Below, piece by piece: positions 36,201 to 44,348 of a stretch of DNA of 64,000 bases. The stretch is from Candidatus Limnocylindrales bacterium (GTDB lineage Bacteria; Moduliflexota; Moduliflexia; Moduliflexales; JAUQPW01), in contig DATMBG010000026.1 in NCBI GenBank assembly GCA_035559535.1, positions 72,628 through 136,627 of the forward strand. The letters are read 5' to 3'. The position numbers and the translations under genes are program-made. The notes under the pieces were generated by a model that made no database searches, was not told the origin of the DNA, and saw only the letters and a list, made by a program, of their open reading frames with translations. Position 1 is the first letter of the stretch, and the number at the start of each line of letters is the position of its first letter.

Positions 36201-36826
36201 GCATACGTGAGAAAGGGGTTAACGGCAATGGGTATGCTGGTACGTAAACCAACCTCCACAGGAGCAATAGAAGGTTGAATACTGTTCTGGCCCAAGTAAG
36301 CCCAATGCCCAGCGCTGGCCTGGAAGGGTAGATCACTCACCAAAGTATGAGTTATAAAACCATTTTCGGAACCGGTTGCCTCCCAGTATTCCAAACTCCC
36401 CTGAGGTCCCCACTCAAAACTGGCATTGGGGAGTAGATTGTGGGTTCCAGGAATACTCACTAATCCCTGGGTTCCGGTAATTTCAACCCGCCCAAAGCCG
36501 GCCGGTTTACCTGCATCAAAAATCCGACTGGTTAATACACCCGTTATAGCTCCTTCAGCAAGTTGGAGATGTCCGGCTGCGGTTGTGATGATATTCTGAC
36601 TGGATTCAAATTGTTTAGCTCCTGTCCCAATACCTCCCGACCAATCGCTCTGAAGGAATTCCCCAGACAGGTAAATAGAGGAATTAACCCATCTGTTAAA
36701 TAGCAAAAATAAAATCCCTCCCAACATTACTACCGGTAACAATCCAATATATAAGAATTTTTTTGAAACTCTACGATGGGGGATGGAAGATACCCTTGAA
36801 GGCCCCGGATCTATAGCTTCTCTCAT
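33203..36826 (-). CDS. Large membrane-anchored FG-GAP/VCBS beta-propeller protein
   Basis: The 1,207-residue protein starts with a positively charged tail and one membrane helix at ~24-48 (FLYIGLLPVVMLGGILFLLF) with no obvious cleavage site, so it is probably anchored with the rest outside. Residues ~50-370 are beta-rich and jelly-roll-like, as in carbohydrate-binding modules. The remaining ~800 residues contain about twelve calcium-binding DxDxDG-type loops (DLDADGFPEFIF, DVNGDNRKEILV, DLDGDGHNEVVVF, DINGDGQVEVLVG, DVDGDAQVEVIV), each followed by a strand, as in integrin-like FG-GAP propellers. I see no catalytic motif. A role in surface polysaccharide anchoring, sensing or assembly is inferred from its place in the locus. 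Confidence 0.8.
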   Translation of the reverse strand: MREAIDPGPSRVSSIPHRRVSKKFLYIGLLPVVMLGGILFLLFNRWVNSSIYLSGEFLQSDWSGGIGTGAKQFESSQNIITTAAGHLQLAEGAITGVLTSRIFDAGKPAGFGRVEITGTQGLVSIPGTHNLLPNASFEWGPQGSLEYWEATGSENGFITHTLVSDLPFQASAGHWAYLGQNSIQPSIAPVEVGLRTSIPIAVNPFLTYALSVDFRTPDGPSGTLTGSVIAYDKLGQEIGKIVAFTQTTTSTEWQRYTGTISFSSIPSEVATVRPQFIFNAPIIMRFMLDAIQFEPGIATPFHEGYDRSTFALYVRTGPTPTPDTSWTRWQEVSTYVPTELGQKRYLQYQIKMTRTNTEAPSPLVTRVRIKYITPSVLDWPVIGRDLQKTSFQPGSSDITKPMVRWRVSTGGRLRSSEMTDLDADGFPEFIFSEAGRIRAVSIKDGRDLWVSPYLQPEVSLVRVIDVNGDNRKEILVTATPRFTFIVLDGLTGQTLCHFENGWLHGYDAVWNTFKDVSGDGITDWVSTAFNGTNWVTYMWSFAKGFGEGGICHPVWQTPHPGWNHHATEAGDLDGDGHNEVVVFDPPIVKVLDGSTGKILAEYSQPGIYGELTELVLQDMDNDGSLEIIAHSWSGRVINGGNLSVLKYTKNQLTPLWTISNDTTWYYENTQKIVDASHDWNGDGFPDVVFNVSLRDMVQHVYIYDGQNGHLIKDLIRCWAVAGADFDGDGQIELLTVLNKPVRALQLLKSTNSKWEKRWSLEGTLLGILRLEEGTIPLIGLYHQGKLWIYQDKNNETPRLVKTLPVDVPISGLYITETNSGIFLGVSYQNGKVTFWNWETGLQQSEFQVGNWAAPVWAIPERQARATRLIFWSSTDQTAQVKFPSHTWRETVDPTSVSNNLLYPLYLTDNLNLQYFTQLGPQEKLIRSDTAQVWETPIHLKVLGYGNFNGKGRLDIFGLSPLGYIALDGDNGKILWTRAFSAYFPNVLAINDLNNDGYDDIIGIWGYAMSGIDGTLFRHYPSHEDARFFTVNLNEDPEPEIISAAGGYQVGVFAQDGRLLWSLPLADDGYETTDILPTFLDADGDQIMDIAIPNASGRLRILRGKDGKVLQDLFLSQGKIVSPETQKPSALSNAVSTDINGDGQVEVLVGSGDGWLYAIRARDGQIVWTYNFVYPIQDLILADVDGDAQVEVIVSVSDGYLYVVDQTP

Positions 36827-36884
36827 TGTCGTTATTTTAGCAGATATAGCCTGAGATCATCTCTCAGGGATTTATTGATCAAAA

Positions 36885-38459
36885 TTAGACTGTTCCATAC
36901 TGCCCATCTATATTGTTCTCTATTACTTTAATCCGGCTTCGTATAGAAACCATAGGCTTTAAACTTGCATAGGGTAATCCTACAAACAGGATCGTAACCA
37001 ACATAAATTGAGCTACTTCCATATAAGTATCAAAAAGAGATGCTACAAATATCAGCAGGGCGCACACCTGCCCTGCAACAATAATAGAATCTTTCCTGCT
37101 ATCCCCGGTTTTCAAACCCTCAGCACTTAGCACCATAGAAAGATAGAGGGAAGCCACAAGCCACCATCCCATGATTCCGAGTTCTGCAATAATCGCCAGA
37201 TGGGAAGAGAAGGGATTTGTCAAAGCAGCGCTCCGCCATTGTGCCTGGACAGCCCACTCCTCGTCATATAAATCTACATAATATTCCTTTGCCAGTTTAC
37301 TCGTGAAAGGTTCAACGAGGTTGAATAATCGACTCCCCTGTTCCTTGTACATGGTATCAGAAGCTCGACTGTTTGAAGCCTTTGAGGAAATGGTTCCCGG
37401 ACCGGCCCCAATGAGCCATGGATAATCTCTTGAGAGTATGCGTTGTGCAAAAACTAACTTATGGTTAGGATCTGTATATGTTGCAAGGTAATCCTGAAGG
37501 GTTCTGTTTTCATCCCCGACTAGATATTTTATATAAAGATTTCCAACATACGGAGTAATAAAAGCTATAAAGAGGCTTCCAAATACCAGGGAACCTGAAA
37601 AGAGGATCTTTGTTTTTATGGGTAGTTTTTTTGAAGCGATAATTCTTATGATAATATACAAAAATCCTGCAATAATCAAAGAAATCAAGAGATGTTTAGT
37701 TTCACTTTCGAATAGGAGATAAGCACATCCAATTGATGGAATTAATACCCCTTCTCTCCAGGAAGTTATATTTGAAATCCTTCGACTTCGATCGAATAAA
37801 ATGACCGTGAGGGCAACAATCATGATCAATGCTATTTCGTTAGTAGATCTCAAAGATCCGAAGTTTGAGTCGCCAGGAAACCAGTCCTTACGAAAGATCT
37901 GACCGACAAGAACAGGAATGAGCTGAAGGAGGGAGAACCTTATAAAAGCATGTGATAAAAGTTCTACTTCTCTCCAGGATATTCTCTCCATACTTATTCC
38001 TACCATAACTATAAAGGGTGATAAAAAAGTGATGAAAAATAAAACTAAGGAGAGTAAATTTAACTCCCTGACCTGACTAACTCCCCAGTCGATGAGGACC
38101 CAACAAAGTAAAAGCAACAAAAAAAATTTTATAGATTTAGACAATCTGGAGTTATGCCGGGAAAGCAAAACCCTGGGAATGTATAAGAACGGAATGATAT
38201 AGGCTAAATACTCAAAAGGTGTAAATACTACCAGGATAATAGAAAGTAACCTGCTGATAGGAGAACCTGATATAAATGAGGTGACTATAAATAAGAGAAT
38301 CGGGATCAGGAAGATGATTTCTGGAACCCAGGCAAAGTGCTTGTTGAGACCGATGAGAATTAATAATAAAGAGGACAACAGTAAGAAATTTTTACCCGTA
38401 CCTACAACCGGAATAGGTCCCATGGCTGCCCAAAGTGGATTCTTATAAAACCTCACCAT
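36885..38459 (-). CDS. O-antigen polymerase/ligase-like membrane protein (Wzy/WaaL superfamily)
   Basis: The 524-residue protein has about 11-12 hydrophobic helices and one large hydrophilic loop at ~320-420 containing DYPWLIGAGPGTISSKAS and NPFSSHLAIIAELGIMGWWL. The W(L/I)xGxGxG and H-near-helix pattern is that of the O-antigen ligase/polymerase family. These enzymes join lipid-linked repeat units, or move chains to an acceptor, in the periplasm. It is a second candidate polymerase beside the fused one at 8007-10499. Its ATG lies within the end of a gene remnant (38443-38580). Confidence 0.83.
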   Translation of the reverse strand: MVRFYKNPLWAAMGPIPVVGTGKNFLLLSSLLLILIGLNKHFAWVPEIIFLIPILLFIVTSFISGSPISRLLSIILVVFTPFEYLAYIIPFLYIPRVLLSRHNSRLSKSIKFFLLLLLCWVLIDWGVSQVRELNLLSLVLFFITFLSPFIVMVGISMERISWREVELLSHAFIRFSLLQLIPVLVGQIFRKDWFPGDSNFGSLRSTNEIALIMIVALTVILFDRSRRISNITSWREGVLIPSIGCAYLLFESETKHLLISLIIAGFLYIIIRIIASKKLPIKTKILFSGSLVFGSLFIAFITPYVGNLYIKYLVGDENRTLQDYLATYTDPNHKLVFAQRILSRDYPWLIGAGPGTISSKASNSRASDTMYKEQGSRLFNLVEPFTSKLAKEYYVDLYDEEWAVQAQWRSAALTNPFSSHLAIIAELGIMGWWLVASLYLSMVLSAEGLKTGDSRKDSIIVAGQVCALLIFVASLFDTYMEVAQFMLVTILFVGLPYASLKPMVSIRSRIKVIENNIDGQYGTV

Positions 38460-38580
38460 AGAAGGTAAACCCTCTTAAAGCAAAGGCCTTTGTTCCCGAC
38501 GGTCTATAAAGCTCAATTTTTAAATTTTTTACTCTGCCTATAGGTTTTGTAACAAAGATACTTCTACCCTGATCTAGTAA
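38443..38580 (-). pseudogene. C-terminal remnant of an unidentified protein
   Basis: In one minus-strand frame the sequence after the truncated SGNH gene reads SIFVTKPIGRVKNLKIELYR followed by PSGTKAFALRGFTFYGEVL and a TAA at 38443. It looks like a protein end: regular codon use, a beta-strand pattern, and overlap of its last codons with the ATG of the next gene in the usual operon style. The frame is shifted relative to the SGNH fragment and no start precedes it. It is most simply the tail of a deleted gene. I cannot name the family. Confidence 0.5.
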
Positions 38581-38944
38581 AAAAGGTTTCGTAATCTCGC
38601 ACCCCATATCCGAAAGTAAATGAATCCCCCAACATCATCACACGCAGAATATCGTTTTTTTCCTTGATATCTTTCCAGCTTCTAAAACCGAATTTATTCG
38701 TATAGGTGGCTACCCAATGATTATTTTTATCGGTCACTTCAATGTCTTTGGAGTAAAAGTTGTAATTCAATGCATAGCCTGCCTGGGGATGGTAACGATA
38801 TAAAAATTTAGGGCCGCTGGTACCTACTAACTCGGGTTTATCAAAGAGCGTTAAATAGACTTCGATACAAAACAAAGTGAGAGATAATGCAATAAAAAAC
38901 AGACCCAGGTTAAGGAAAAGGTTCTTGGCTTTTTTCAGGCCCAT
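38564..38944 (-). pseudogene. Truncated SGNH/GDSL hydrolase-like protein (N-terminus only)
   Basis: From the ATG at 38944 the frame gives a membrane helix at ~10-30 (LFLNLGLFFIALSLTLFCIE), YRYHPQAGYALNYNF, then TNKFGFRSWKDI and the block-I motif MMLGDSFTFGYGVRDYETFF, after which it stops. In SGNH acyl-esterases and acetyltransferase-like proteins the GDS serine is followed by ~200 further residues with the Gly, Asn and His blocks, all missing here. About 127 residues remain. The break is followed by an unrelated protein tail, so a deletion is likely. The start overlaps the end of AsnB paralogue 4 by ten bases. Confidence 0.75.
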
Positions 38945-40836
38945 TTCTCCCGCCACATTTCGAATACCAACAGGAGCCATATTCTATTTACATCGATACT
39001 ATGCCCTCTTTTAAATTCATAAACAGTTCGTTGAACCAGTTTTGGATTCAGAATTCCCGCATTGCGGATGCGTATTGGATCCAGGTAGTAATCCAAAAGG
39101 TCCAAGAGATCCCCTAGCAGCCATTCTCTGAGAGGAATACCAAAACCCTGTTTAGGCCGATCCACCAATTCACGGGGGACATATTTATAGAGAATTCTAC
39201 GCAGAAGGTGCTTACTGCCTAAATGACCCCGGCGTAAATTCAAAGGGAGACGAAAAGCAAATTCTACCAACCGATGGTCTAACAAAGGCTCCCGTCCTTC
39301 CAGGCTTACGGCCATACTGGCCCTATCTACTTTAGTAAGAATATCGGCAGGCAGGTAATAATGAAGATCCCACAACATCATTTGTTCTTCATAAGAACCG
39401 GTATAAACGTCCAACAAGTGTCTTTGGGGAGAATAACCTCCTATCAGGTCATCAATCTCAGGTACTATCCAATGGGATGAGGCTAAATCGAAAAATTGAG
39501 CAGGATCCAGGGTAGGAAGTATATATTTCAGCTTAATCAGGCGGTCGATCATTTTATAACCTTTGCCCGCCGGTAAAATCCGACCTAATAAAATCAGAAC
39601 ATCCCTTGGTATAACCTTCAACGGGGTTCCTACCATATTCCATAGCCAGCCGGGAATCCGTTGCAAGGTGGCAACTTTTCTGGGTATGAAATCATAACTG
39701 GTATACCCTCCGAACAGTTCATCTCCTCCATCCGCCGATAGGGCGACTTTTACCTGCTCCCGGGCCACCTTAGATACCAGCCATGTGGGAATTCCAGACG
39801 AATCTCCAAAAGGTTCATCATACAGGGTAGCCCACCGGGGGAGAATATCCTTGGCTTGATCCACAGAAAGTAAATATTCGGTATGGTGGGTTCCCAGGTG
39901 CTCTGCTACACGCCGTGCCCATGGGGATTCATCGAATTGATTTTCTTTAAAGCCGATGGTAAAGGTATGAATAGACTGGCCGGAGTGGCGCTGCAAAATG
40001 GCTGTAACCGTGGACGAGTCAATTCCTCCCGAAAGGAAAACCCCTACGGGCACGTCTGAAACCAGGCGGTAGCGAAAGGCATCGATCAGAAGGGATTCCA
40101 ACTGATTTTCCAGTTCTTTCTCAGGACCCCGAAGGGGATTATCCAGAGCATCCAGTACAGACCAGTATGGCTGAACGATAGGTTCCCCGGTTTTTCTCAA
40201 TATCAGCCAGTGGCCCGGCGGGAGTTTACGAACCTGCCGGTAAATACTTCTTGGATCGCTGATGTATCCATATTGGAAGAATTCACCAAGAGCCTGTCGG
40301 TCTATATCTGGCTGCCAGTGGCGAAAAGCACGTAAAGCTTTCAGCTCGGAACCAAACCAAAAATTCCGCCCATCCCAGCCATAGTACAGGGGTTTGACCC
40401 CCAGGCGATCCCGAAATAGGTATAACTTTTGATTTTTCCCATCCCAAAAGGCAATGGCAAACATACCGATGAAGCGCTCAACGGCTTTTTCTCTCCATTC
40501 ACAAAACGCGGCCAATACTACCTCTGAGTCACCACTCCCACAAAAGGTATACCCCTTAGCTTCCAGATCTTTACGTATTTCACGAAAGTTGTAAACCTCT
40601 CCATTGAAAACCATAGCGATCTGACCATCCTGACTTACCATGGGTTGGTGACCGCGTTCTGATAAATCTAGAATAGATAAACGGGTATGCCCTAATCCAA
40701 CACCCTGGGAATTTCTCCAAAGTCCTTTGTCATCAGGCCCGCGATGATGAAGGCTAGTAACTGCCCGGGGAAGGTCCTCCCAGAATTTGTCTTCTGATTG
40801 TCCTTCCCTGGCCCAATAACCTGTGATGCCGCACAT
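38935..40836 (-). CDS. asnB: Asparagine synthetase-like amidotransferase (AsnB paralogue 4)
   Basis: Read from the ATG at 40836, the ~633-residue protein starts MCGITGYWAREG and exposes Cys2; AGGAG lies eight bases upstream, and the 16-codon in-frame extension would bury the nucleophile. Motifs: HHRGPDDKGLW, GLGHTRLSILDLSERGHQPM, NGEVYNFREIRKDLE, the PP-loop SGGIDSSTVT near residue 270 and SADGGDELFGGYTSYDF. It is close to AsnB proteins of sugar-amidating type in capsule and O-antigen loci. Glutamine-dependent amidation of a uronic acid is the favoured role; asparagine synthesis is the alternative. It is ten bases from the upstream methyltransferase gene. Confidence 0.9.
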   Translation of the reverse strand: MCGITGYWAREGQSEDKFWEDLPRAVTSLHHRGPDDKGLWRNSQGVGLGHTRLSILDLSERGHQPMVSQDGQIAMVFNGEVYNFREIRKDLEAKGYTFCGSGDSEVVLAAFCEWREKAVERFIGMFAIAFWDGKNQKLYLFRDRLGVKPLYYGWDGRNFWFGSELKALRAFRHWQPDIDRQALGEFFQYGYISDPRSIYRQVRKLPPGHWLILRKTGEPIVQPYWSVLDALDNPLRGPEKELENQLESLLIDAFRYRLVSDVPVGVFLSGGIDSSTVTAILQRHSGQSIHTFTIGFKENQFDESPWARRVAEHLGTHHTEYLLSVDQAKDILPRWATLYDEPFGDSSGIPTWLVSKVAREQVKVALSADGGDELFGGYTSYDFIPRKVATLQRIPGWLWNMVGTPLKVIPRDVLILLGRILPAGKGYKMIDRLIKLKYILPTLDPAQFFDLASSHWIVPEIDDLIGGYSPQRHLLDVYTGSYEEQMMLWDLHYYLPADILTKVDRASMAVSLEGREPLLDHRLVEFAFRLPLNLRRGHLGSKHLLRRILYKYVPRELVDRPKQGFGIPLREWLLGDLLDLLDYYLDPIRIRNAGILNPKLVQRTVYEFKRGHSIDVNRIWLLLVFEMWREKWA

Positions 40837-40846
40837 AAAAATACTC

Positions 40847-41839
40847 CTAATTACGTTGAAAACGTAAGACCGGCCCTTTACCATCGATTCCCCGGCTATA
40901 AAGGGTGAAGCCTGATTTAGTTGCTATCTCTATGTAAGCTTCATCGGGTAAGCAATTCTCATAGCGGGTAGCAAGAGAATCATAAGTGTCCAGCAATGCC
41001 CATTCGTAAAGCTGAACCTCGCTAAGTTCCGGGTAAATTTCTTCATAATCACAAACAAAGATAATCTTTTGTAGTTTTCTCCCGACAACCGGTACTTTTC
41101 TTGCCAATCTGCGCAACCCTAAAGCTATAGGGGTATAAATACGGATAAAATCATAAGTGGTTCTGGGTGATAACCGCGAAACCCACATCCTCCACCAGGC
41201 ACGCGGTGTCAGCCATCGCCACCAACGATAAGGATAATTCCAGATGATCACCATCCCCCCAGGCTTTGCCTTTGATAAAATACCCATAAAGGCTCTTAAA
41301 GGATCTGGGGTGTGCTGAAGCACACCGATGGCATAGATAAGATCTGCAATCCCGTCACGAAGTGGAAGATGAAAGAGGTCCCCTTGAATAACATGTACAT
41401 TCGACTTTTTTCCATGTAATTCATAACAGGCATCCACAGCGGAAGATAGATCGACGGCAAGAATTTCCTGGGCGTAGTCTGAGATCAGCTCTATAAAAGG
41501 TCCCGCACCACACCCGGCATCTAAGACTACTTTCCCCTTCGTAACTTCCGGTCCTTCCCCAATAATTCGATTCCAACGCCCCCTGAAAATTTCTGTACGG
41601 TTCAGGCTATCTTGCTGGGTCGTTGCAAACCGATTCCATTGCAATCCAAAAGAATCCGCATAATTCGTATCAGGAACAAAACGTGGCACACCCTTTAATA
41701 CGGGGAAACAGCGCTTACAACCCCTGCAGGTTAGGGTTCCTTTTACCAACTCTTCACCCTCCCTACAGGTATTACCGCTTAAATCAAGGGACCTGTTACA
41801 ATCTGAACAAACTAAGAACTCCAATAACTGCAGCTTCAT
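40847..41839 (-). CDS. SAM-dependent methyltransferase with N-terminal Trm112-like zinc ribbon
   Basis: The 330-residue protein opens with a Cys-rich domain (LVCSDCNRSLDL, then LTCRGCKRCFPVLKGVPRFV) of the Trm112-like type, with four or more zinc-ligand cysteines. A class I methyltransferase follows with motif I VVLDAGCGAGPFIEL near residue 105, ILAVDLSSAV, DLIYAIGVLQHTP and GGMVIIWNYPYR. Such two-part proteins are common in surface glycan loci, where they are taken to methylate sugars. It precedes AsnB paralogue 4 by ten bases and follows a glycosyltransferase by 35. Confidence 0.86.
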   Translation of the reverse strand: MKLQLLEFLVCSDCNRSLDLSGNTCREGEELVKGTLTCRGCKRCFPVLKGVPRFVPDTNYADSFGLQWNRFATTQQDSLNRTEIFRGRWNRIIGEGPEVTKGKVVLDAGCGAGPFIELISDYAQEILAVDLSSAVDACYELHGKKSNVHVIQGDLFHLPLRDGIADLIYAIGVLQHTPDPLRAFMGILSKAKPGGMVIIWNYPYRWWRWLTPRAWWRMWVSRLSPRTTYDFIRIYTPIALGLRRLARKVPVVGRKLQKIIFVCDYEEIYPELSEVQLYEWALLDTYDSLATRYENCLPDEAYIEIATKSGFTLYSRGIDGKGPVLRFQRN

Positions 41840-41874
41840 TTTCTTCCATCCTTCTGGGATTATCCTATGGTCGT

Positions 41875-42990
41875 TTAACCTGATAAAATCTGATCGTATA
41901 GGTGATGATAACGTTCAATCATAATCGTCTTATCGTAATACTCTCTAACGATACTTTGGGCCCGTTGAGCGTATTGCCGGGCCTTTTCTGGATTTTTCAA
42001 TGCCTTTTTGATGGCGAAGGCTAAAGCTTCTGGATTTTTGGCAGGAACAAGGTAACCGCAAAGACCATGGGAACCTCCAAGCAAAGCTCTGGCATCTCCA
42101 ACATCTGTCGCCACTATTATCCGTCCTGCTGCCATTCCTTCAAGTAAAGCATTAGACATTCCTTCTCCATAAGAGGAGGAGGCAAGAATATCCATATCAG
42201 CCAGAACTGACCAGATATCCTCCACCGGCCCATACCATTTCACACATTCGGAGATTCCAAGGTTTTTTGCCAGGATCATAAGTTCTGTGCGGTAATCTAC
42301 CGGTCCATCTCCATATAGGTGAAGTATCACTTTCTCTCCATGATCCAAGAGAATGCGCAGAGCCTGAAACATGGTAGGATGGTCTTTCATGGGATCGAAA
42401 CGTGCCAGCATTCCTATATGCCAGGGGGGCTCATGAGCCAAAGGTGGGGGGAACTTATAATCCTCGGGTATATCAATTCCATTAGGAATTACAAGTAATT
42501 TATTTTTTGGATAGCCAATACCAACGTGGTAAAGCCGACCTCGTTCGGAGTTGCAAACTATCGCTCGAGCCATCCAACGACCTAGCAGGCCATCCGTATG
42601 TAGATATAACTTGCTACGAAGAGTTGGATAACCCGCGTTAGAGGCACGGACACCCATAACTACAGGCCGCCAGGTTATTAGCCCGGCTATGACCGCAAAG
42701 GTATTGGCCGGTGGCATCCAACCTTGAATAAGATCTATATTGTTTGTTTTGATATATTTTGCTAACCGAGGAATGACCGAAAAATCCCATTTACTTTTTC
42801 GGTTCAGACTAATAAGATGGACTTTTCCCCATGTCCTCAGTTTCTCCCAGAACGAACCCCCGGGATAAAGAGTCACCACATGAGGCTCAACATCCCTGGC
42901 TACGAGACCCTTTACCAACAGGGCGAGCTGGCGCTCTGCTCCACCGGTTCTTAAGGCATGAATGTGAAAAAGAATTCTTTTCCCTACCAT
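41875..42990 (-). CDS. Glycosyltransferase family 4
   Basis: The 371-residue protein has the classic GT4 features: a start of FHIHALRTGGAERQLALLVK, DLIQGWMPPANTF, LVIPNGIDIPEDY, IGMLARFDPMKDHPTMFQAL, LHLYGDGPVDYRTEL and SSYGEGMSNALLEGMAAGRI with the E-x7-E pair. The RTGGAERQL stretch is diagnostic for this subgroup. It likely adds a sugar to the lipid-linked repeat unit. Confidence 0.9.
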   Translation of the reverse strand: MVGKRILFHIHALRTGGAERQLALLVKGLVARDVEPHVVTLYPGGSFWEKLRTWGKVHLISLNRKSKWDFSVIPRLAKYIKTNNIDLIQGWMPPANTFAVIAGLITWRPVVMGVRASNAGYPTLRSKLYLHTDGLLGRWMARAIVCNSERGRLYHVGIGYPKNKLLVIPNGIDIPEDYKFPPPLAHEPPWHIGMLARFDPMKDHPTMFQALRILLDHGEKVILHLYGDGPVDYRTELMILAKNLGISECVKWYGPVEDIWSVLADMDILASSSYGEGMSNALLEGMAAGRIIVATDVGDARALLGGSHGLCGYLVPAKNPEALAFAIKKALKNPEKARQYAQRAQSIVREYYDKTIMIERYHHLYDQILSG

Positions 42991-43020
42991 ATTTATTTAT
43001 GTTAGTTGTTTATTTGAGGC

Positions 43021-43596
43021 CTATCGATTTGCTAAATTAAATAATTTTAAGGCTTCCTCATCTACTAATTTTTGTCCAATGTATAGCAAATGAGGAAATT
43101 TTTTTTCTTTTAATTTATACTTTACCCGATGTAGAAGCCTGAATAATTTGGGATAACGAGAGAATAAAGTTGGACGACAAACAATTTCAGTAAATCCAGC
43201 TACTTGCATCACCTGGCTTAGGGAATCTGCAGAAAAGGAACGCATATGTTGCACGGTATGGAATACACAACCACAGTTGGGGCATATAACCTGGTGTTCA
43301 GCAAGATTCTCTTCATTAGGAGTTGTAACCGCAATGTAGCCCCCGCGTTTCGTGATAAGTAGTATTTCATGTAAAATGCTCTGCAATGCTTTGTCATCCA
43401 GGTGTTCAATCGTTTCAATTAAAAGAACAACATCTGCAGTAAAATCATCTATGGGAACTGCTTCGAAGGTGCTTAAACGTGCGCCCATAAAGTGGGGATT
43501 CCCGCTTAATCTCTCGTTCAATCTATTTTTTTGAAGTACAGACCATGTAAGGTGACAAAAGTTGGGTTGCAGGTAATTCTGATACCACATTTTCAA
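43021..43596 (-). pseudogene. N-terminally truncated methyltransferase
   Basis: The frame gives the C-terminal two thirds of a class I methyltransferase: ADVVLLIETIEHLDDKALQS (motif II region), GGYIAVTTPNEENL (motif III) and a Cys pair CPNCGCVF, as in 3-O-methyltransferase-like sugar enzymes. The SAM-binding glycine motif is absent. What precedes LQKNRLNERLSG is out-of-family sequence shared, in another frame, with the end of the upstream methyltransferase. The nominal ATG at 43596 lies inside that gene, overlapping by ~74 bases. The simplest reading is a deletion that joined two methyltransferase genes. A product without motif I should not bind SAM. Confidence 0.65.
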
Positions 43597-44326
43597 ATAA
43601 CCAAATTCCTTTTGAGAACCAGATCAGGGTTCTTAATAGCACTCTTTTAAGTTGAAAGGAGATATTTCTAGAAAGACCATTTAAATTGACCACGCTAAAA
43701 TCTGTTGAAATAAAATACCGACAGGAAATTACAGACAGCCCACTTTTCTCATGGGCTTTAGCTAGTTCAGTACACGAAAGCAGAACGTGAATATCATAAA
43801 TTGGCTTATTTAACCATTTTTGAATAAACCCAACACTTCCTATCATATTAGGTATCAGCGTGATCATAATCCCTCCGGATTTAAGGAATCGAGCAAAAGC
43901 GGCTAAGACCCTTTCCGTAGGTGTGAAGTGTTCTGCAACCCCAAAAGAAATAACTACATCAAAAACTTCTATCATTTCCTTTGGCGGATTAAAAAAATCA
44001 GCACATATAATCGTTCCTTTTACTTTCTCTCTATCCAGTATCCTCTCTGTCAAACAACATCCCTTTTCTGAGTAATCAATACCAAAAATTTGAAAACCAA
44101 ACTCCTTAGCGAAATAAGGTAACCATACCGAGGCTGCACATCCTATCTCTAAAAGGCTACTTTCAGAAGTTCTAAGTCCCGAAAAGATTTGAGTAAAAAA
44201 TTCATGAAATCGTCTGGGAATAGGATTTTTTAGAAGTCCTCGCTCAAAATCTATAGCAGGAGGCAATTCTAGAACTTCCCATCCTGAGTCCCAGTATTCT
44301 TTGCTAACTCTATCGATCCTTTCCAT
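43523..44326 (-). CDS. SAM-dependent methyltransferase
   Basis: A class I methyltransferase with motif I LLEIGCAASVWLPYFAKEFG, FGIDYSEKGCCLTE, motif II DVVISFGVAEHFTPTE and motif III LKSGGIMITLIPNM; it ends ATQLLSPYMVCTSKK, a normal end for this group. I choose the ATG at 44326 (MERIDRVSKEYWDSGWE), which avoids overlap with the upstream gene. A TTG at 44377 would add 17 residues and overlap by 29 bases; neither has a convincing ribosome site. The acceptor is unknown. Confidence 0.78.
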   Translation of the reverse strand: MERIDRVSKEYWDSGWEVLELPPAIDFERGLLKNPIPRRFHEFFTQIFSGLRTSESSLLEIGCAASVWLPYFAKEFGFQIFGIDYSEKGCCLTERILDREKVKGTIICADFFNPPKEMIEVFDVVISFGVAEHFTPTERVLAAFARFLKSGGIMITLIPNMIGSVGFIQKWLNKPIYDIHVLLSCTELAKAHEKSGLSVISCRYFISTDFSVVNLNGLSRNISFQLKRVLLRTLIWFSKGIWLFENVVSELPATQLLSPYMVCTSKK

Positions 44327-44348
44327 AAAGTTCAGAACGATTAATCCT

